A model generated the notes under the pieces. It ran no database searches. It was not told the origin of the DNA and was given only the letters and a program-made list of their open reading frames with translations. A stretch of 64,000 nucleotides of DNA. Origin: Chloroflexi bacterium HGW-Chloroflexi-10 (GTDB lineage Bacteria > Chloroflexota > Anaerolineae > Anaerolineales > Anaerolineaceae). The stretch covers positions 62,001 through 126,000 of the forward strand of contig PHBZ01000005.1 of NCBI GenBank assembly GCA_002840755.1, in the 5' to 3' direction. The position numbers were made by a program, and so were the translations under genes. Below are positions 26,413 to 35,649 of this stretch, in pieces (position 1 is the first letter of the stretch; each line of letters opens with the position of its first letter).

Positions 26413-26702
26413 ATTGACCTCCGAAAATAGTTATTAATAAGATATGGTTGATAAAAAATTCCCGGCATACCCCATTTGAGTAAACCCCCGGGAAAATGAT
26501 CCAATGCAGCCATTATTTGTTAATTGTACTCTCCCACTTCAAATTATAACAAAAATGATTAGGAAACATGAAAACAGGAGGTAGGAAAAATTGAGGACCG
26601 AAGATCAGGAAGCAGATATTTGGGGATAAGGAAAGTGTTTTGTGAAAAAAGAATAAGGGAATTTATACCTTTTTGGAAGGGTACCAGTGTGACTATTCAG
26701 GA
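26413..26702 (-). promoter_or_regulatory. Leader region of punA with internal terminator-like hairpin
   Basis: This 290-base gap between ltaE and punA has no gene. On the minus strand TTCCCGG (26494-26488) pairs with CCGGGAA (26465-26459), followed by six T residues (26458-26453): an intrinsic terminator pattern inside the punA leader. Further upstream a TATAAT (about 26551-26546) could be the -10 box. It may be an attenuator for punA, or may simply end ltaE transcripts. I do not recognise a known riboswitch class. Confidence 0.45.
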
Positions 26703-27746
26703 CTAGACAACTTCCGAACTTAACACTTTCTCAAACATATGAATAGCCTCGTCCACATCCTGATCGGTAATCCAATAATGTGTTACCAGGCGAAAACCAT
26801 ATAAACCTGAACCACCAACCAATACACGATTAGCCTTCAACTCTGCTTGAATTTGATGCAAGGGTTTCTCTATCACTGCATCGAGCTCAATAAATATCAT
26901 ATTGGTATGTGGAGAACCCGGCCGCAGCGTGATTCCGGGAATCGTAGCCAGCCCATTAGCTAACTTTAAAGCGCGAGCATGGTCCTCCGCCAACCGATCG
27001 ACCATATTTTCAAGTGCATATATACCAGCTGCAGCCAGTATACCGGCCTGACGCATTCCACCACCCAATTGTTTGCGAATCCGGCGAGCTTCCTTAATTA
27101 ATTCCGCGCTTCCACACAGCACCGAACCCACCGGCGCGCACAAGCCTTTGCTCAAACAAAACGTGACCGAATCGGCTTCTTTCACCAACGTTTCCGGTGT
27201 TACTCCCAGTTTCACAGCCGCGTTAAAAATCCGCGCACCGTCCACATGCAGTTTCAGGTTATGTTCTCTGGCTATATTTCCGACGGCTTCCATATACTCC
27301 GGCGATATAACCACACCGCCGCAGCGATTCTGCGTATTTTCCAACACAATCAAACGCGTATCCGGAAAATGCACATCCTTTCCGCGGATTGCAGATCGGA
27401 TATCATCCAGTTTCAGTGTTCCATCCGACTGATTTGGAACCGTATGGGGCATCACACCACCCAAGGCGGACATTCCCGCGACCTCGTACACATACGTGTG
27501 CGCCTGGTCACCCATAATCACCTCATCCCCGCGCCGGCAGTGCGTCAGGATCGCCGCCAGGTTGCCCATCGTCCCCGAAGGCACAAACAATGCTGCTTCT
27601 TTGCCCAGCTGATAAGCCGCTAATTCCTGCAAAAGGTTTACTGTCGAATCTTCCTCATACACATCATCTCCAACCACAGCATTCGCCATGGCTGCGCGCA
27701 TTTCTTCAGTTGGCTGGGTTACAGTATCAGAACGCAGGTCAATCAT
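26703..27746 (-). CDS. ltaE: Low-specificity L-threonine aldolase
   Basis: 347 residues, PLP fold type I. It cleaves L-threonine (and allo-threonine) to glycine and acetaldehyde. [20 protein letters not shown] is the classic N-terminus; [30 protein letters not shown] and [16 protein letters not shown], with the PLP-binding Lys in SKGL, follow in order. Length fits. It lies 12 bases after the rluD stop codon and is probably cotranscribed with lspA and rluD. Confidence 0.95.
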   Translation of the reverse strand: MIDLRSDTVTQPTEEMRAAMANAVVGDDVYEEDSTVNLLQELAAYQLGKEAALFVPSGTMGNLAAILTHCRRGDEVIMGDQAHTYVYEVAGMSALGGVMPHTVPNQSDGTLKLDDIRSAIRGKDVHFPDTRLIVLENTQNRCGGVVISPEYMEAVGNIAREHNLKLHVDGARIFNAAVKLGVTPETLVKEADSVTFCLSKGLCAPVGSVLCGSAELIKEARRIRKQLGGGMRQAGILAAAGIYALENMVDRLAEDHARALKLANGLATIPGITLRPGSPHTNMIFIELDAVIEKPLHQIQAELKANRVLVGGSGLYGFRLVTHYWITDQDVDEAIHMFEKVLSSEVV

Positions 27747-27758
27747 TTTTTCACCTCA

Positions 27759-28682
27759 TTAATTGGGTAATCTTAGGATATTCAGCACTTGCTGCATATC
27801 CTCAGGAATGGGTGCTTCAAAAATTCTGGTCTCGGTTTCTCCAGGTAAAAACAATTCAATGCGGTAGGCGTGCAGCATTTGGCGCGGCGCTTCCAGAGAG
27901 TGTTTACGATGACCATAAAGTGTATCCCCCAGGATCGGGCATTCCAGAAATGCCAGATGCAAGCGGATTTGATGTGTACGACCGGTGTGCGGGTAGGCCT
28001 CGATGAGCGCGTGTTTATGAAATCGTTCCACAACCTTATATTCCGTCATGGATTGACGCCCACGCTGAAGCGGCACAATGGACATTTTCTTGCGGTGAGA
28101 AGGGTCGCGCCCAATGGGAGCCTCGATACGCCCCGTTGGAGTTGGCGGAAAGCCGTCTATAATCGCCAGGTAGGTCTTATGAATGGTACGTTTACGGAAT
28201 TGCTCAGTTAAGAAGCGGTGTGTTCTGTCATTCTTTGCCAGCAGAATTAACCCTGAGGTATCTTTATCCAAACGGTGCACAATCCCGGGACGGCGTTCGC
28301 CGCCAATTCCTTCCATTTCCGGGGAATGCGCCAATGCAGCGTGCACTAGCGTTCCACTGTCGTGCCCGGCAGCCGGGTGAACCACCATTCCGGCTGGTTT
28401 ATTGACAATCATCATATCTTCATTTTCAAAGATGATCGATAAAGGGATCATCTCCGGGATTAAATTTGTTTCCACAGTCGCCGGAATCTCAATGGTGATC
28501 ACATCCCCTTTTTGCAGAACCATACCACCCTTAGCGGCAACCTCTTCCTTAATTTTTACCAGTCCATCCTTGATGAATGTCTGTAAACGTGAGCGCGAGA
28601 AGTCCGGGAATTGCAAAACCAAGAATTTATCCAGGCGAATATCCTCATCCTCATTAAAATCATACCGAAAGATTTGATTCAT
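27759..28682 (-). CDS. rluD: Pseudouridine synthase, RluD subfamily
   Basis: 307 residues. The N-terminal S4 domain ([20 protein letters not shown]) is followed by the catalytic domain with the signature [15 protein letters not shown], which contains the nucleophilic Asp. [17 protein letters not shown] is the conserved C-terminal block. RluD makes pseudouridines in 23S rRNA helix 69, but specificity among RluA/C/D members is assigned only by domain layout. Its start overlaps the lspA stop by four bases. Confidence 0.93.
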   Translation of the reverse strand: MNQIFRYDFNEDEDIRLDKFLVLQFPDFSRSRLQTFIKDGLVKIKEEVAAKGGMVLQKGDVITIEIPATVETNLIPEMIPLSIIFENEDMMIVNKPAGMVVHPAAGHDSGTLVHAALAHSPEMEGIGGERRPGIVHRLDKDTSGLILLAKNDRTHRFLTEQFRKRTIHKTYLAIIDGFPPTPTGRIEAPIGRDPSHRKKMSIVPLQRGRQSMTEYKVVERFHKHALIEAYPHTGRTHQIRLHLAFLECPILGDTLYGHRKHSLEAPRQMLHAYRIELFLPGETETRIFEAPIPEDMQQVLNILRLPN

Positions 28683-29245
28683 TGTTCATAATCCTCTGAA
28701 ATGTTCATAGAACCGGTTGAAGTGGATCGCATTTCCTCTTCAGGGGAAGGGGAATTTGCATTATTCTTCTTCTCATTTCTTTCCTGGATCCACACACCCA
28801 GAATAAGGATGAACGTACCAACGACAACACTTGAATCGGCTACATTAAACACAGCAAAATTACCCACCGAGATAAAATCGGTGACATGCCCTATGGTTAA
28901 TCGGTCGATCAGGTTGCCAACAGCGCCACTTAATTGAAATCCCATCGCCAAACGCAGTGACCAATCTGATTCTGGGACACGCGGGTATATGTAAATGATG
29001 ACCAGGGAAACAATTATAATCAGGACAGCAAATAAATTACCCAATCCCTGGAACATTCCAAAGGCAACCCCAGTATTCGGCACGTGAACAATGCGCGCGT
29101 ATGGCATCAGCCAATCCCACGGCGCCCAGGAATCTGTCCACATCTGCAAGTTACTTCGGACCAGCCACTTGGTATATTGGTCCAACGCTATGATCAATCC
29201 GGAAAAGAGCGCTAAAATAAGATAGGCTCGGATGTATTTTTTCAA
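28679..29245 (-). CDS. lspA: Lipoprotein signal peptidase
   Basis: 188 residues, four membrane segments. It removes the signal peptide of lipoproteins after Lgt action. HVPNTGVAFGMF, GAVGNLIDRL and FAVFNVADSSVVVG contain the conserved Asn and the two catalytic Asp residues. The start is TTG 29245, which has GGAGG eight bases upstream; the frame is open back to 29407 but the extra part does not look like LspA. A hydrophilic tail of ~30 acidic and Ser-rich residues follows the last helix. Confidence 0.93.
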   Translation of the reverse strand: MKKYIRAYLILALFSGLIIALDQYTKWLVRSNLQMWTDSWAPWDWLMPYARIVHVPNTGVAFGMFQGLGNLFAVLIIIVSLVIIYIYPRVPESDWSLRLAMGFQLSGAVGNLIDRLTIGHVTDFISVGNFAVFNVADSSVVVGTFILILGVWIQERNEKKNNANSPSPEEEMRSTSTGSMNISEDYEQ

Positions 29246-29523
29246 TTGTAAAACCTCCGCATGATAATTAGCTAAAATTGTACCGTATTTTCCCAATCCG
29301 GGCTGAACTTGTCCAAAGGATGAAAGTTTTACTGGGTAAAGCTTTTGAACTGTTACAATTTGTGCTACCACTTCGCGATGAAACGTAATAAATGAAATGG
29401 CAAACATCGCGGAGAATACTTTCGCGGGAAGCTGGCATAAAAAAGTTATTTTAGGTTTTGTGGTTTTTTATTTCCTTGTCCCACCTCATTAAAGCGATTC
29501 TTTCTATAACAATGGTCTGTATT

Positions 29524-30438
29524 CTATTTGCTTTCGAGTTTGCGATTGATCTCTACGAGATAGTCCAATTGGTGCGTAATAAAGGTCAATTCACCGCATT
29601 TAATTTGTTCATGGCGCGTGCTCAGCCAATTCATCAGGGTTTCCTGGCTGAGATCACCTACCGGTAACACACTCTGAGCAAAAAATTGCAGGATGAAGTG
29701 CAAAAAATAAGCCTCATCCAGTGCATATTGATTTTGCTGTGGAAATACCACCCAATCCGAAGCGCCCATTGCGCAAATTTTTGCACCGCTATGTTGAAAC
29801 GCCGTATACAATTTCCTTCCGGAAAAACGCCCGGCACTGTTTGCATTGTTCACCATGCGTTCATCCATGCTGCGATGATACAACTCCAGGATAAATTGGT
29901 CTTCTGCCAGTTCCGGAATAAATATAGTTTCGCCATCAAAATTTATACTGGCATATAACCAACCGTTCGCAACAACTTTCCGGTATATTTCCGGTAAAAC
30001 AGTATCCGGATTTACCAGATCAAAAAACGCATTCGCCACCACCCCATCCAGACTGTGATCCTCAATCGTGTCCAAGTCGTACACATCACCAATCAGAAAA
30101 CAAACTCGCACGTGGCATCCGGATTTGGAAAGTATGAGGAGATCATCCTCTTGCTGAACCAGGTATGCGTTCTGACGAGCATAGTCGCTAATCCACCAAT
30201 AGGCAGATTCTATATTTTCTACCGAAACATCCATCAACGTATAATCCACCCGCAAATCCGGAATCCTCTCCAGCCAACGCACCAACATGGTGCCAATCCC
30301 AGCCCCGATTTCCAGTACCACATTGTTTTCTTTTTTTTGCAGTTGTTCTATCATCTGTTGAAAAACTGTTGGATTAAGGGCACGGTCATCCACACTTTTT
30401 TTGGCAGCGAGGTAATGTCCAAAATCAGAAAGTTTCAA
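29524..30438 (-). CDS. Class I SAM-dependent methyltransferase
   Basis: 304 residues. VVLEIGAGIGTMLVRW is the SAM-binding motif I, YTLMDVS is the acidic motif II position, and DGVVANAFFDLVNPD plus VVANGWLYASINF follow the methyltransferase fold. The last ~110 residues are a separate C-terminal region of unknown role. It is the last gene of the nine-gene RibA/PTPS cluster, four bases after the glycosyltransferase stop. Its acceptor might be the pathway product, by position only. Confidence 0.85.
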   Translation of the reverse strand: MKLSDFGHYLAAKKSVDDRALNPTVFQQMIEQLQKKENNVVLEIGAGIGTMLVRWLERIPDLRVDYTLMDVSVENIESAYWWISDYARQNAYLVQQEDDLLILSKSGCHVRVCFLIGDVYDLDTIEDHSLDGVVANAFFDLVNPDTVLPEIYRKVVANGWLYASINFDGETIFIPELAEDQFILELYHRSMDERMVNNANSAGRFSGRKLYTAFQHSGAKICAMGASDWVVFPQQNQYALDEAYFLHFILQFFAQSVLPVGDLSQETLMNWLSTRHEQIKCGELTFITHQLDYLVEINRKLESK

Positions 30439-30441
30439 AGT

Positions 30442-31533
30442 TTATTTTCCTTTTTCATTCACCCTTGATAATAAATAATTACGAATAGCCTCCCCAGTAT
30501 TTTCCCAGGTAGGAAATTTACGAAACTTTTGCATTGCAGCGATTCCCATCCCCGCCAGCTGGCTGCGATCTTCGATAATACAACGCAATCTTTCCGCAAG
30601 CACCGGCACATCTTCCACCGGCACCAAATAGCCATCCTGCCCCGAAAAAATAATTTCACGGGCGCCGCCGGCTGTAGTCGCAATAGGGACTACTCCAAAA
30701 CCCATCGCTTCCAGGTATACAATTCCAAAACCTTCGTAGGTTGATGGCACTACCAACGAATGGCTTTCCATAAATTTTTCCTTCAGCTGCTCAGCAGGTA
30801 GTTTTCCAAAAAACTCCACTTTTTTTTCCAGATTTTTCGCCTCGACCAAACGATGGATTTGCTGAATATAATCGGGGTCTACATCCATTTTCCCTATAAT
30901 GGATAATTGCCAATCCAGATCAGGAATTAAACCCAGGCTTTCTATCAATGTATGCAATCCCTTCCTGGGAATAATATTACCAACGAATAACAATTTAAAT
31001 GGGCCGGATGCATGAGCCCGTTGGACTATTGTGTGCGGTGAAATGGTTGCTTCAAAACGATTACCGGAGGGATACGCCACCACCCCGGAGACTTTTTCTC
31101 CACGCAGGGCTTCGACAGCATGGCGGGTCGCCTCGCTGTTAAAAATAAATCCATCAATCGACTGAAGGTACGCTTTTTCCACCTGCCTGTAGATCCATTT
31201 CAAACTTTTTGGGTGTTTTTCGCTGGTTCTGAGATGGTGAACAATAGAAATAACCGGATAGCTGGTTCGCTCTACCAATCGTTGGTTCATCCAGGCAAAA
31301 GAAGGATGGTTTAATTCATCCTGAACCAGCACATCAACATCCAGATTATAAAAACGGTCAACTGTGGATTGCGTAAAATTGTGGCTTAGATGGAAAAAAT
31401 AATTTTGCCAGGGTAAAGTAATCACCTGCACCTGGTCTCCACAGGATTGCATATATTCCACCAACATACGGTCGTACAGATATCCACCGGATAATGTTTC
31501 CAAGCTTCCGTAAATAGCCAGGCCTACCCGCAC
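30442..31533 (-). CDS. Glycosyltransferase family 4 protein
   Basis: 363 residues, GT-B fold. The donor domain has KLLFVGNIIPRKGLHTLIES and VVPSTYEGFGIVYLEAMGFG with the Glu-x7-Glu motif of GT4 retaining enzymes, then ATTAGGAREIIFSG. The N-terminus IYGSLETLSGGYLYDRML is the acceptor side. No membrane segment is seen. It lies between the PTPS-like and methyltransferase genes with two- and three-base gaps, so it probably glycosylates the product of this operon. Donor sugar unknown. Confidence 0.9.
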   Translation of the reverse strand: MRVGLAIYGSLETLSGGYLYDRMLVEYMQSCGDQVQVITLPWQNYFFHLSHNFTQSTVDRFYNLDVDVLVQDELNHPSFAWMNQRLVERTSYPVISIVHHLRTSEKHPKSLKWIYRQVEKAYLQSIDGFIFNSEATRHAVEALRGEKVSGVVAYPSGNRFEATISPHTIVQRAHASGPFKLLFVGNIIPRKGLHTLIESLGLIPDLDWQLSIIGKMDVDPDYIQQIHRLVEAKNLEKKVEFFGKLPAEQLKEKFMESHSLVVPSTYEGFGIVYLEAMGFGVVPIATTAGGAREIIFSGQDGYLVPVEDVPVLAERLRCIIEDRSQLAGMGIAAMQKFRKFPTWENTGEAIRNYLLSRVNEKGK

Positions 31534-31535
31534 GG

Positions 31536-31913
31536 CTACAGTTCCCTTTCCATTGCGGCATAAGCATCATTGGTTTCCCATAATACGATGCGCAGCCTTG
31601 AAATATTGTCAAAATTCAACTGTACCGCCACCTGCTGGTAAATTTCGCCTACAAAACGTTCCAATGATGGATTGATTGCTTCAAATTCAGGCAAGTCATT
31701 CAGCAATTGATTCTCATATTTTTCCATGAGCTTTTTTAATACATCTTCGACTACGGTGATATCCACCAGATACCCGTGTTGATCCAGGGTATTTCCAAAC
31801 AAATGAATTTCCAGGCGGTAGGGATGCGCATGCGGAAAATTTTCTTTTCCCCAATCCCCACCAATCAGAAAATGACGAGCAATAAAATCTCGCTGCACAT
31901 TAATTTCATACAT
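31536..31913 (-). CDS. 6-pyruvoyltetrahydropterin synthase-like protein (PTPS/QueD family, Glu variant)
   Basis: 125 residues, T-fold. ARHFLIGG supplies the first zinc His (14), and ENFPHAHPYRLEI the other two (His28, His30). Where PTPS and QueD have Cys-x3-His-Gly-His, this protein has Glu24-x3-His28-Ala-His30. That Glu-for-Cys change marks the PTPS-III type known from apicomplexans and some bacteria, which makes 6-hydroxymethyldihydropterin. DQHGYLVDI and LERFVGEIYQQV are further family blocks. ATG 31913 follows a GGAGG and overlaps the upstream dehydrogenase gene by eight bases. It is not a clear QueD, since no queuosine genes are near. Confidence 0.87.
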   Translation of the reverse strand: MYEINVQRDFIARHFLIGGDWGKENFPHAHPYRLEIHLFGNTLDQHGYLVDITVVEDVLKKLMEKYENQLLNDLPEFEAINPSLERFVGEIYQQVAVQLNFDNISRLRIVLWETNDAYAAMEREL

Positions 31914-32964
31914 GGTTACTTTTTCCTCCAACCTGATAATCAAAAACAATCTGCAAAGTATCCTGCGGGTCTTGATCCAGCAGGCGATAAGCTTTTTCGG
32001 CATCATCCGGTTTAAATCGTTGTGTAATCCATTTTGCCGGCCGGATTCTCTCAATTTGCTGCCAGACGATGGTCTGCAGTCTTTTTTTGTCCCACCGTGC
32101 CATCAGTTTAGGAGAAATATGGCTGACCTGACTGCTAATCAGTTGAATCCGCTGCCGGTGAAAGCGCGTTCCTAAATCCAGGGTTACCACCTTATTCCCA
32201 TACCAGGAACCCACAACGACTCTACCGGCATATCCGGCCATATCGATTGATTGCTGCAATGCAGCGGGCGACCCCGAACATTCAACCACGGCATCCACCC
32301 CATAAGCGCTGCCTAATTGCACTCTTTCCTGTGCAATCCTGGATAAAAATTCATTTGGCGGTAACAACTTATCCAATAGGAGCACACTGGCAAAATTTCT
32401 TCTTTGCTCTGCTGGTTCCAATGCAATCAATCGCCCAAGCGGGAACTGCGCCAATAATGCGGCGGTCAACAGGCCGACAACACCTAAACCCTGTACAACC
32501 ACTTCTTCGCCGATGAGCGGTTGAAGATCCTGTACAAGATTGATAGCTGTTTCCATATTTGGGAAAAAAACCGCGTCTTCATCTGATATTTCGTTGGGAA
32601 TGGGAATGAGCTGAGCCACATCACACCACAATACGGATTGGTGAGCGGCAAACACGAATACCCTTCGCCCAACCCATTCTGCCAGGAATGGTGAAACAGA
32701 GGCTTCCACAATGCCCACCAACGCATACCCATAAGCAAGTGGATAGTTCGCTGTTTGGGCCAAAGTGGTTATGTTTTCATCCAGCGGTACGCCAGGCGGA
32801 AACTGCCCGCGGTATACCAATAGCTCTGTGCCCGGGCTGATCCCACTAAGCAGAACTCGCACCCTCACCTGGTTTGCTTGTGGATGCGGCAATTCCTCTG
32901 TTATGGTTTCCACCTGATAGGGTGCCTGAAAAATGATTCTTTGCTGCCTAAGGTTGCTGTTCAT
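31906..32964 (-). CDS. MDR-superfamily dehydrogenase, BchC-like, lacking the usual zinc ligands
   Basis: 352 residues of the medium-chain dehydrogenase fold. The nucleotide motif is VVVQGLGVVGLLTAALLA, with E in ALEP at the ribose-binding position favouring NAD. Where alcohol dehydrogenases have Gly-Ile-Cys-Gly-Thr-Asp, this has SGISPGTELLVYRG, so the catalytic-zinc Cys is absent; the structural-zinc cysteines are absent as well. It is therefore probably a zinc-free reductase, as in the BchC-like branch. ATG 32964 overlaps the upstream reductase gene. The substrate may be a pyrimidine, pterin or sugar intermediate, by context only. Confidence 0.85.
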   Translation of the reverse strand: MNSNLRQQRIIFQAPYQVETITEELPHPQANQVRVRVLLSGISPGTELLVYRGQFPPGVPLDENITTLAQTANYPLAYGYALVGIVEASVSPFLAEWVGRRVFVFAAHQSVLWCDVAQLIPIPNEISDEDAVFFPNMETAINLVQDLQPLIGEEVVVQGLGVVGLLTAALLAQFPLGRLIALEPAEQRRNFASVLLLDKLLPPNEFLSRIAQERVQLGSAYGVDAVVECSGSPAALQQSIDMAGYAGRVVVGSWYGNKVVTLDLGTRFHRQRIQLISSQVSHISPKLMARWDKKRLQTIVWQQIERIRPAKWITQRFKPDDAEKAYRLLDQDPQDTLQIVFDYQVGGKSNHV

Positions 32965-33655
32965 TCTTCCCCACAATGACAATATCCTCACCGATCAACT
33001 CAACCTGTGGGTCATTCAATCTTACCGCTTTGGCGAGTCGTTCGTTAACCACCCGGTAGCCACCCATCCACCGGGGTGCTACCGTAATCACCGCCAGATC
33101 CCATAAACCACTGGTTAAAAAAGATTGCAATACCTCCCCACCGCCCTCCACCATCAGGTTGGTCAAACCCACCTCTTCCAATTTTTCCAATACTTCACCC
33201 AGATCCAAACGACCCTGCCTGGCATCAAGTGGAATGACTGTAAAACCGGCTCGCTTATACAATTCCAGTCGCTGAGGATCTACCTTGCTGTCGCAAAACA
33301 ACAACGGATGGCGCGTATCCGTCAGCAGTCTGGCATCCACAGGCGTCCGCAATTGTGAATCGAGAATCACCGGCCTGGGATTACCTCCCGCAGCATAGCG
33401 CACGTTTAATTGCGGGTTATCTGCCAGCAGCGTGCCAACTCCCACCATAATTCCCGCATGCATAGCACGTAGCTGGTGCGTCAGCTGCAACGATTGCGGT
33501 CCACTGATATCCGAAGATTGACCTCGCTCAACTGTAATCGCCCCATCCAGACTCTGAGCGTATGCCAGGGTTACCAGTGGGCGCCGCATATCGCCTGCTG
33601 CAAGAATATTCAGTTGATCTTTAATCCAGGCCGAGATGTTTGCTGCCATGTCCAT
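32948..33655 (-). CDS. RibD C-terminal (DHFR-like) reductase, stand-alone
   Basis: 235 residues of the RibD C-terminal/dihydrofolate-reductase-like fold, without the N-terminal deaminase of bifunctional RibD. RPLVTLAYAQSLDGAI, LRAMHAGIMVGVGTLLADNP, RPVILDSQLRTP and LMVEGGGEVLQSFL are diagnostic. Such proteins reduce the ribosyl chain of diaminopyrimidine phosphates with NADPH. It overlaps ribA by 35 bases and may act straight on the RibA product, as in archaeal and fungal riboflavin synthesis. ATG 33649 is an alternative start. Confidence 0.92.
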   Translation of the reverse strand: MDMAANISAWIKDQLNILAAGDMRRPLVTLAYAQSLDGAITVERGQSSDISGPQSLQLTHQLRAMHAGIMVGVGTLLADNPQLNVRYAAGGNPRPVILDSQLRTPVDARLLTDTRHPLLFCDSKVDPQRLELYKRAGFTVIPLDARQGRLDLGEVLEKLEEVGLTNLMVEGGGEVLQSFLTSGLWDLAVITVAPRWMGGYRVVNERLAKAVRLNDPQVELIGEDIVIVGKNEQQP

Positions 33656-34283
33656 TCTTTCGGGGTACCGGTTGCAGACCATCAAGATTTAAAAAATGGT
33701 TCATCCGCACCGCTTTGGTGAACAAATAGGTGGCATTATTTGCCAATATCTGCGCGGTAGCTGGGACCCGCGTATTGATTTGTACATTATATTTTTGTAA
33801 CTGGCTGATTTTTTCGGGGTTATTCGTAATTAAGCGAATGGAGCCTACTCCAAGGTCTTGCAGCATGGCAGCTGCAACTCCATAATCACGTTCATCGGCC
33901 AAATGGCCTAACACAAGATTGGCATCCACCGTATCCAGACCCTGATCCTGCAGATTATAAGCACGTAATTTTTCAAGCAGGCCAATCCCGCGCCCTTCCT
34001 GGCGCAAGTACAGAACTATGCCCTGACCTTCCGCTTCGATCAGGCGCATCGCGTTTTGAAGCTGTTCACCACAATCGCAACGCTGCGAACCTAAAATATC
34101 TCCGGTAAAACATTCGGAATGGACGCGCACCAGAACATTTTCTTCCTGATCCACAATTCCTTTTACCAGAGCGAGATGCTCTTTCTGATCCCGGTTACTG
34201 GTGTATAAAACCAATTGAAAGTCCCCAAACTGAGAAGGCAGCCGGGTTACGACCCTTCTTTCTACAACTATATTCGTTTTCAT
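33621..34283 (-). CDS. ribA: GTP cyclohydrolase II
   Basis: 220 residues. It converts GTP to 2,5-diamino-6-ribosylamino-4(3H)-pyrimidinone 5'-phosphate, formate and pyrophosphate. The zinc site is SECFTGDILGSQRCDCGEQL; LYLRQEGRGIGL holds the catalytic Arg and LITNNPEKI binds the substrate. No RibB domain is attached. ATG 34283 has GAGG seven bases upstream. Together with the next gene it could feed either riboflavin or the putative pathway encoded by this operon. Confidence 0.95.
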   Translation of the reverse strand: MKTNIVVERRVVTRLPSQFGDFQLVLYTSNRDQKEHLALVKGIVDQEENVLVRVHSECFTGDILGSQRCDCGEQLQNAMRLIEAEGQGIVLYLRQEGRGIGLLEKLRAYNLQDQGLDTVDANLVLGHLADERDYGVAAAMLQDLGVGSIRLITNNPEKISQLQKYNVQINTRVPATAQILANNATYLFTKAVRMNHFLNLDGLQPVPRKNGHGSKHLGLD

Positions 34284-34291
34284 AATTTTCC

Positions 34292-34636
34292 TCATACTTG
34301 TTTCTTTGGCGCTTCCAAAAAAAGGAAAACTACCAATGCAATTTCAACCAGCTTATCGATATATCCAATCGGCGTATAAGGCTGGCCAAGAAAGACCCAT
34401 AACACAATGGTTAAACTGGTGAAACCGATAAACAGCCATCGAATCCAGTGTTTATATACCGCCAAAAAAGAGAACGGCGCTAACCACAAGGCTAACAAAC
34501 CCAGATACCCCAGAGCGTTCAAGGTAAATAGGATATCGATTTTTCCTAACAACACATTCAGATAAAAATGGATACCTGCCGTGATCAATGTAAGCACAAT
34601 GATGAAAATTCTACGAATTGGATTTTTACCATTCAA
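34292..34636 (-). CDS. Small integral membrane protein of unknown function
   Basis: 114 residues with four predicted membrane segments (about 10-28, 38-56, 62-80, 92-110) and a basic C-terminus. I do not recognise the family. Its start overlaps the stop of the flippase-like gene by four bases and it precedes ribA by eight bases, so it belongs to the operon. It could be a membrane partner of the flippase-like protein. Confidence 0.65.
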   Translation of the reverse strand: MNGKNPIRRIFIIVLTLITAGIHFYLNVLLGKIDILFTLNALGYLGLLALWLAPFSFLAVYKHWIRWLFIGFTSLTIVLWVFLGQPYTPIGYIDKLVEIALVVFLFLEAPKKQV

Positions 34637-35649
34637 GATTTCACCTCCACAATTGAATCTTTTTTATTTAATAGCCACAATCCAAACCCTAAACCAATAC
34701 AACCAAAAATGACATCCCGCAATCGAATGATAACTGCCGCCCCGATACCAAAGGCCGGGTTAACCTGCAAAAGCTGCATAGCCGCCACCTGAGCAGCTTC
34801 CAACGCACCCAAACCGCCTGGAAGTGGCGTAAGGAATGCCAGACGTGCAGCGATAACAGCCACCCAAACACCGGTTAAAGGCAACTCTAACCCTAAAAAC
34901 TGAAGCAGCACAGCATATTCCAGAATCATCAGGCCCCAGGTAGCCGCAGCCACAACGAGAACTTTTAAAAAATCCTGCGGTCGGGTTTGAACATATTCAC
35001 CAATCCTGGCTTCCGATTGATGCACCACTCTCGCCCAACCCGTTACGCGCTGCGACTTGCTCCGATACCCAATCCATTCCAGCAAAGCAGAGAAAGGGAG
35101 TTTTTTGAAATATAAACTAAACAGATGGGCTGCCGGCAGGCTGACTAACAGCACAACCCACCAAAACTGAAAGACGGCAGCCCTGTCTTCCATAATTCCA
35201 GCTGCCAACAGCCAGAAGAAGCCGATTACCAATACGCTCAGATTTACCAATAAGTCTATTATCCGGTCCAGATATACCGAAGAAAGCGCCATCTCTGTCG
35301 GTAATCCGTGTTTCTGTTTCAATAGAACTACCTGCGCCGGTTCACCGCCAAACTGCGGGCCAGGTGTAAAGTAACTGATGCCAAAACTTACCAGACGATA
35401 AGCCAGTAGAGAATAAAAGCCAATCTTTGCCCCCATTGAAACGAGCAATATCTGCCAACGAACCGTAAAAAGAGAAAAAATAGCAATGTTTATGAATAAG
35501 AGAATAGCAATCTCTCCCGCATGCAATGCCAGAAAAATCGCAGTCAGATCAGCCCAGGAAAACTGACGGAAAGACCATCCCATCAGCAACATCACCGGCA
35601 AAAGCAGCAATAAACCAAGCCACCAATTCTGCTTAATCCTGTCGCGCAA
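34633..35649 (-). CDS. Lysylphosphatidylglycerol synthase transmembrane / UPF0104-type membrane protein
   Basis: 338 residues, about eight membrane segments. FGISYFTPGPQFGGEPAQVV and LPGGLGALEAAQVAAM are the hallmarks of the LPG_synthase_TM (DUF2156-less AglD/UPF0104) family, which includes flippase-like proteins of lipid-linked sugars. There is no soluble lysyltransferase domain. It overlaps the CDP-alcohol transferase gene by 17 bases. Together they suggest that the operon product is attached to or moved with a membrane lipid. Confidence 0.85.
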   Translation of the reverse strand: MRDRIKQNWWLGLLLLLPVMLLMGWSFRQFSWADLTAIFLALHAGEIAILLFINIAIFSLFTVRWQILLVSMGAKIGFYSLLAYRLVSFGISYFTPGPQFGGEPAQVVLLKQKHGLPTEMALSSVYLDRIIDLLVNLSVLVIGFFWLLAAGIMEDRAAVFQFWWVVLLVSLPAAHLFSLYFKKLPFSALLEWIGYRSKSQRVTGWARVVHQSEARIGEYVQTRPQDFLKVLVVAAATWGLMILEYAVLLQFLGLELPLTGVWVAVIAARLAFLTPLPGGLGALEAAQVAAMQLLQVNPAFGIGAAVIIRLRDVIFGCIGLGFGLWLLNKKDSIVEVKS

